In this document: positions 60,772 through 64,000 of the stretch, in pieces
How positions within the stretch are numbered: the first letter of the stretch is position 1
Layout of the letters: the number at the start of each line of letters is the position of its first letter
Assembly: GCF_014212495.1 (NCBI RefSeq)
Contig: NZ_JACKZC010000002.1
Span: 519,469-583,468, forward strand
Reading direction: 5' to 3'
Length of the DNA: 64,000 nt
Origin: Pontibacter sp. Tf4
GTDB lineage: Bacteria > Bacteroidota > Bacteroidia > Cytophagales > Hymenobacteraceae
Made by a program: the position numbers and the translations under genes
The notes under the pieces: generated by a model
The model's input: only the letters and a program-made list of their open reading frames with translations
Databases searched by the model: none
Told to the model about the DNA's origin: nothing

Positions 60772-62044
60772 ATCCAAATGACTTCTTTAGAATCTGTACT
60801 ATTTCCTGCTTTATTTCCTGGGGTGTGAGTTCTGTATCTGAAAATAGGCTATCACAGCTTTCAATTGTTCTCCTTAAATATTCTATGTGTATAAATATAA
60901 AATCATTATGAGGAACAATACCTTCTCCAATATTAAATTGTGTTCTATCAACCCTGCCAATATGTGTCTTAAGCTTATCTCCTGAGTATATGAAGACCCC
61001 TCTTTTATCCTCAGAATTGAAAATTATGTATGCCCCTGGTTTAAGATCCTTGATATTCTTCTTAAGTACATGTGCAAAAGAACCTGCCCAATATTCATCA
61101 CCTGTATAAATGATTTTATGATTTTGACATAATGCTTCTACCACTTCTTGCGCCGTCGTAGCCTCATGCGGTGTAATAAATTGTTTATAGGTCATTAGCT
61201 CATAAACACCCTCCCAAAGCTCTTTCCGCTGAAGTAATTTATTATCAAGAGCAAGTATTAGAGCATCTTGAAACTTGTCTTTAACAAATAAGGGAGTAAC
61301 ATTATTATTAATCAATATTTCTGACTCGGCTCGAAATACACCTGTAACAGTTGGCTCCATTCTCATCTGTTCCCAATAATCAAGGTATGAGGTAAAATCA
61401 ACCAAATGATAGGGTGTCAAGCCTGGTAAATCATTCGATTTAGCCAGGCTATCAAAAACATCTATACTCAGGCATTGAAGCCTACCTGATCCTGTTTTAT
61501 TATCAACTAGCTCAAATTCAATTCCAATTAAGAAAGTAGGTATAGAATGGACCTCTGCGAAGACTCCACAACCAGACATACCGACAATTGACGCGCCTTC
61601 TGTTATAGATCCTATATGTCTTTCTTCTGGGCTAATCTCAAAAACTGATGATCTTATCCCATTTTGTCTAATTTTGTATTCTGCTCTCCATGTGTGTCCT
61701 TCCCTACAGTCTGGATAACCAAATAAGTGTACCTTATAATCTGGCATTGGCTCAAGTACCATTAAGTCAATGGACCACCCAGTAATCTTCTCAATAATTA
61801 TGATAGCTGCATCCTCACTATCATCCAATAATATATCTAAGACAACATGTTTATGTCTTTCATTATTTCTATGTGAGATTATTTCAATATCTTCTTTATC
61901 TAGAACAGATTCATTATCGCTAAGTATGTTGTGTTTTGCGGTTAATACATAGGTAAATTCTTCGCATGCAGGTTGAAAGAGACATCCGGTTCCACCTATA
62001 ACTTGTACAGTCAAGTCTCTGTAAATTTCATCCATTCTACTCAT
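60746..62044 (-). CDS. Lamassu protease effector: trypsin-like serine protease with C-terminal domain
   Basis: A 432-residue protein. Residues 1-190 have a trypsin-like catalytic triad: His38 in LTAKHN, Asp78 in SEDAAI and Ser157 in VGMSGCGVF. Residues about 200-432 form a second domain with no recognised motif, matching the C-terminal region by which ABC-3C effectors contact the ATPase complex. No signal peptide, so it would act in the cytoplasm. Its start codon overlaps the hydrolase stop (ATGA). In Lamassu hydrolase-protease systems the protease is one of two effectors. What it cleaves is unknown. Confidence 0.85.
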   Translation of the reverse strand: MSRMDEIYRDLTVQVIGGTGCLFQPACEEFTYVLTAKHNILSDNESVLDKEDIEIISHRNNERHKHVVLDILLDDSEDAAIIIIEKITGWSIDLMVLEPMPDYKVHLFGYPDCREGHTWRAEYKIRQNGIRSSVFEISPEERHIGSITEGASIVGMSGCGVFAEVHSIPTFLIGIEFELVDNKTGSGRLQCLSIDVFDSLAKSNDLPGLTPYHLVDFTSYLDYWEQMRMEPTVTGVFRAESEILINNNVTPLFVKDKFQDALILALDNKLLQRKELWEGVYELMTYKQFITPHEATTAQEVVEALCQNHKIIYTGDEYWAGSFAHVLKKNIKDLKPGAYIIFNSEDKRGVFIYSGDKLKTHIGRVDRTQFNIGEGIVPHNDFIFIHIEYLRRTIESCDSLFSDTELTPQEIKQEIVQILKKSFGYESIKIEK

Positions 62045-63108
62045 GATATTTCAAGCGGCCGCCCCTCCAAATAAACTGCTGTAAAAATATTTTTTGCGAT
62101 TTCTTCCTCTGAAAAAATAGGTTTGAATATGTCGTAATTAAAGTATAGAGTAACTGGGGACTCTTGGTAATAAATTATTTTAGCAAATGTAGATTTGTTA
62201 GGCAATCCGTGTTTTGTTCCATCTGTGCTGCAGACATATTTACTACAACTAACCATCTGTAGCAAATCTTTGCAAATGTTCTTCTTGCTGCCGTGATGAG
62301 AGAGCTTAATTAATTCTAGCTTAAGCTTATTTGAAGGTGAGTATCCTAACTCCTTTAAGGCTTCTACTACAACAGTAGAATGTGCATCGCCAAGCATTAG
62401 TAGACTCAGTCCATTAATTTCTAAGAGCAAAGCAATGGAGCTTCCATTTGGTACAGAAGCATCTAGTTTAATCTTTTCACCCTCTTGTTCCAGCTGCCAG
62501 AATTGATCAAGTGTTTTATCATAATCCCTTGAAAAGCTTGTTTTTAAGCTTGGTTTCTCTTTCTCCCACTTCTCATTGAGCTTCCTGAGAGAGTTTTCAT
62601 CAGGTGATATAACTTTAATTGTACAACAAGGGATGCTGGTGTCACAGTCACCTGTCATAGTAATGGTTTGCTTCCAATTCGAATTACTTTTTAGTTTCTC
62701 CTCTAAAGTAGTCCCTTGGCGTACACTAGTTTTGCCAGCCCCTGTAGGAAAAAGCTTAACAGATCTCTCAGGTTCAAGTGTAGTATTGAAATAATTAGAT
62801 ATAATATCCCCTGAGTTAAACCAAATTGATTTTATGATAGAAACATATTGTTCATTTTCGTAAAGACTTAAAATACCTCCTATGTGATCATCATCTATAT
62901 GTGTGATTATTAGTAGATCAATGCTTTGACCTTTACTTTTTATTTTTTCTAAAGTTTCTCTTAATGTGCCTTGGAACACTTGTGTACCATAAGTCTCTGG
63001 GACACCTCCATCAATAATTATGTTTCTTGTTATCCCACCTAAATCTTCAAAAGATATCAAGATACTATCTCCATTGTAAGCTTTTAACACCTCCACATGT
63101 AAGGACAT
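62041..63108 (-). CDS. Lamassu hydrolase effector: metallo-beta-lactamase-fold protein
   Basis: A 355-residue MBL-fold hydrolase of the ComEC-like subclass. The metal-binding motif is THIDDDHIGG (H70, D72, D74, H75), followed by LMLGDAHS and LSHHGSKKN. It lacks the membrane domains of ComEC, so it is a soluble enzyme. It is the first gene of the operon (ATG 63108) and is linked by an ATGA overlap to the protease. MBL and trypsin-like pairs occur in several bacterial conflict systems; ComEC-type MBLs act on nucleic acids, so a nuclease role is plausible but not shown. Promoter is somewhere in 63109-63328, which contains the only AACTATAG-like site in the island (GACTATAG, 63213). Confidence 0.88.
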   Translation of the reverse strand: MSLHVEVLKAYNGDSILISFEDLGGITRNIIIDGGVPETYGTQVFQGTLRETLEKIKSKGQSIDLLIITHIDDDHIGGILSLYENEQYVSIIKSIWFNSGDIISNYFNTTLEPERSVKLFPTGAGKTSVRQGTTLEEKLKSNSNWKQTITMTGDCDTSIPCCTIKVISPDENSLRKLNEKWEKEKPSLKTSFSRDYDKTLDQFWQLEQEGEKIKLDASVPNGSSIALLLEINGLSLLMLGDAHSTVVVEALKELGYSPSNKLKLELIKLSHHGSKKNICKDLLQMVSCSKYVCSTDGTKHGLPNKSTFAKIIYYQESPVTLYFNYDIFKPIFSEEEIAKNIFTAVYLEGRPLEIS

Positions 63109-63328
63109 GGCTTAACTCATTTACTGGTTATTAATAAAACCTTAAATTACTCCTTTTAACCTAAAATTATAACAAGATATATTAATATTGTTTTTTAATA
63201 AATTTAAACACAGACTATAGCAGGTCATATAGTGCGCATTTTTGCATCAGCTCTTTTCATAGTATTATATTTTTTATATTATAATTAAAATAGAGTGTAT
63301 CACCACTCATCTTATAAAGTAAGAAGGG
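63109..63328. other. AT-rich gap upstream of the defence operon
   Basis: A very AT-rich 220-base gap between radC and the hydrolase gene. It should carry the operon's promoter, but no perfect TAnnTTTG box was found. It contains GACTATAG at 63213. Nothing else is recognisable. Confidence 0.5.
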
Positions 63329-63817
63329 CTACAAGAGCCCTTCGTCTGCTAAGGAGTAATAACTCTCACTCGTGAGGATGAGGTGATCCAACACGGCGAT
63401 GTCGAGCACCTCCCCTGCATGCTTCATCTTCTTTGTTAATGCCAGATCGGCTGTACTGGGTTTGGTGTTACCGGATGGATGGTTGTGACACAGAACAATG
63501 GCCGAGGCGCAGGCTTTCAGAGCGGCCACGAAGACCAGCTTAGGATCGGCCACGGTGCCTGCTACCCCGCCGGTGGAGAGCTGGTAGATGCCCAGCACCC
63601 GGTTGGCCCTGTTCAGCAGCAGCACCTTGAACTGCTCGACAAACTCCAGCTTGCCTGTGTCCCAGGTCTCTTTCAGTATCCGATAGCTGTCAGCAGAACT
63701 TGTGACTTGTGGCCTTTCCGATGGCTTTACCTTCGAGCGGTAGGTAAGCTTTACTTCAGCTACTCTGCTCAGTAATGCTGCATTTACTTTTGCTGGTTTT
63801 TTAGCTGTCTTTTCCAT
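63329..63817 (-). CDS. radC: RadC-like JAB-domain protein
   Basis: A 162-residue protein of the RadC/JAB family with the JAMM metal site HNHPSGNTKPSTADLALTKK (H-x-H, then Asp about ten residues on). It is shorter than chromosomal RadC and lacks the N-terminal helix-hairpin-helix region, the form often carried by Bacteroidota mobile elements. The activity is unknown; a DNA-associated role is only traditional. It is on the same strand as the defence operon, about 220 bases upstream. Confidence 0.88.
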   Translation of the reverse strand: MEKTAKKPAKVNAALLSRVAEVKLTYRSKVKPSERPQVTSSADSYRILKETWDTGKLEFVEQFKVLLLNRANRVLGIYQLSTGGVAGTVADPKLVFVAALKACASAIVLCHNHPSGNTKPSTADLALTKKMKHAGEVLDIAVLDHLILTSESYYSLADEGLL

Positions 63818-63986
63818 AATCGTTGTTTTTTAGTGAAAGGAATGGATTATGGTGCCCCACCTGCCTTAGGGCCGGACTAAGGGCAAGACCGTATGTTTGA
63901 ATTCCCGGGTGTTTACAGTGGCCTGGGAGAACAGCGCGTTCCTGTAAAAGGGTATAAATAGTATTTACCTTTTAACAACAGGAAAC

Positions 63987-64000
63987 ATGGAGCAAAGTAA
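63987..64000 (+). CDS. Possible start of a plus-strand gene, cut by the window end
   Basis: An ATG at 63987 preceded by a purine-rich AGGAAAC opens a frame (MEQS...) that leaves the window after 14 bases. Upstream, TATTTACCTTTT resembles a -7 box. Too little sequence to say more. Confidence 0.3.

Noticed and set aside
63830..63986. Small RNA or riboswitch after radC
   Set aside because: A hairpin (CTTAG/CTAAG) is present, but nothing matched a known class and the gap is only 157 bases.
55494..64000. Right attachment site of the island
   Set aside because: I found no second copy of the tRNA-Glu 3' end before the window closes.

Overview
The window reads as a chromosomal segment of an aerobic gliding Bacteroidota, most likely of the Hymenobacteraceae (Pontibacter-like). 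This rests on gliding genes (gldA, gldF, gldG, gldC), promoters of the Bacteroidota type (TAnnTTTG near -7), a topoisomerase I with a lysine/alanine tail, and family-typical hypothetical genes. The genus is an inference. Almost everything outside the last 8.5 kb is saturated with one palindrome, AACTATAGTT, or its halves, in genes and gaps alike.

Layout. 1-4970 (minus): a chemosensory operon with a soluble receptor of about nine HAMP domains, cheW, cheY and a partial CheB-like receiver whose phospho-acceptor Asp is Asn. 5117-9094: orphan parA, a SixA-like phosphatase, topA. 9836-19417: surface glycan cluster with a GT61-like transferase, the complete pseudaminic acid pathway (pseB, pseC, pseF, a fused pseG-pseH, pseI), an unassigned GT-B-like transferase and a Wzx-like flippase. 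19586-21463: ftsE, a small protein, fructose-6-phosphate aldolase, and SRP RNA. 22434-27733: guaA, a TPR/periplasmic-binding protein, hemL, dcd. 27908-39440: small secreted protein, gldC, an exo/endonuclease-family lipoprotein, a sensor kinase, dnaN, gldG/F/A, two short-chain dehydrogenases, mlaE/mlaF. 40149-44740: a nupC with an exact 450-bp internal tandem duplication, a bifunctional nuclease, etfA/etfB, a TPR protein. 45731-55258: a monooxygenase-like protein, pyruvate carboxylase, a DUF2279-type protein, an Smr protein, RNase P RNA, and several hypotheticals.

55422-64000: tRNA-Glu(UUC) followed by a tyrosine recombinase and then a more AT-rich cargo: a four-gene operon (metallo-beta-lactamase-fold hydrolase, trypsin-like protease, small middle component, SMC/Rad50-like ATPase) that fits the Lamassu / ABC-three-component family of phage-defence systems, hydrolase-protease type, preceded by a short RadC. 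The palindrome common elsewhere is essentially absent here, which marks the segment as acquired. Its right end lies beyond the window.

The non-coding content is unusual. Four gaps (about 9.2, 21.6, 39.5 and 44.9 kb) carry copies of one 500-700 bp composite element, all in the same orientation, built of hairpins whose two arms change together between copies. A second family of AT-rich hairpins sits in operon gaps, and a sequence of the same kind extends helix P12 of RNase P RNA. All calls come from reading the sequence by eye; no search or folding was run.
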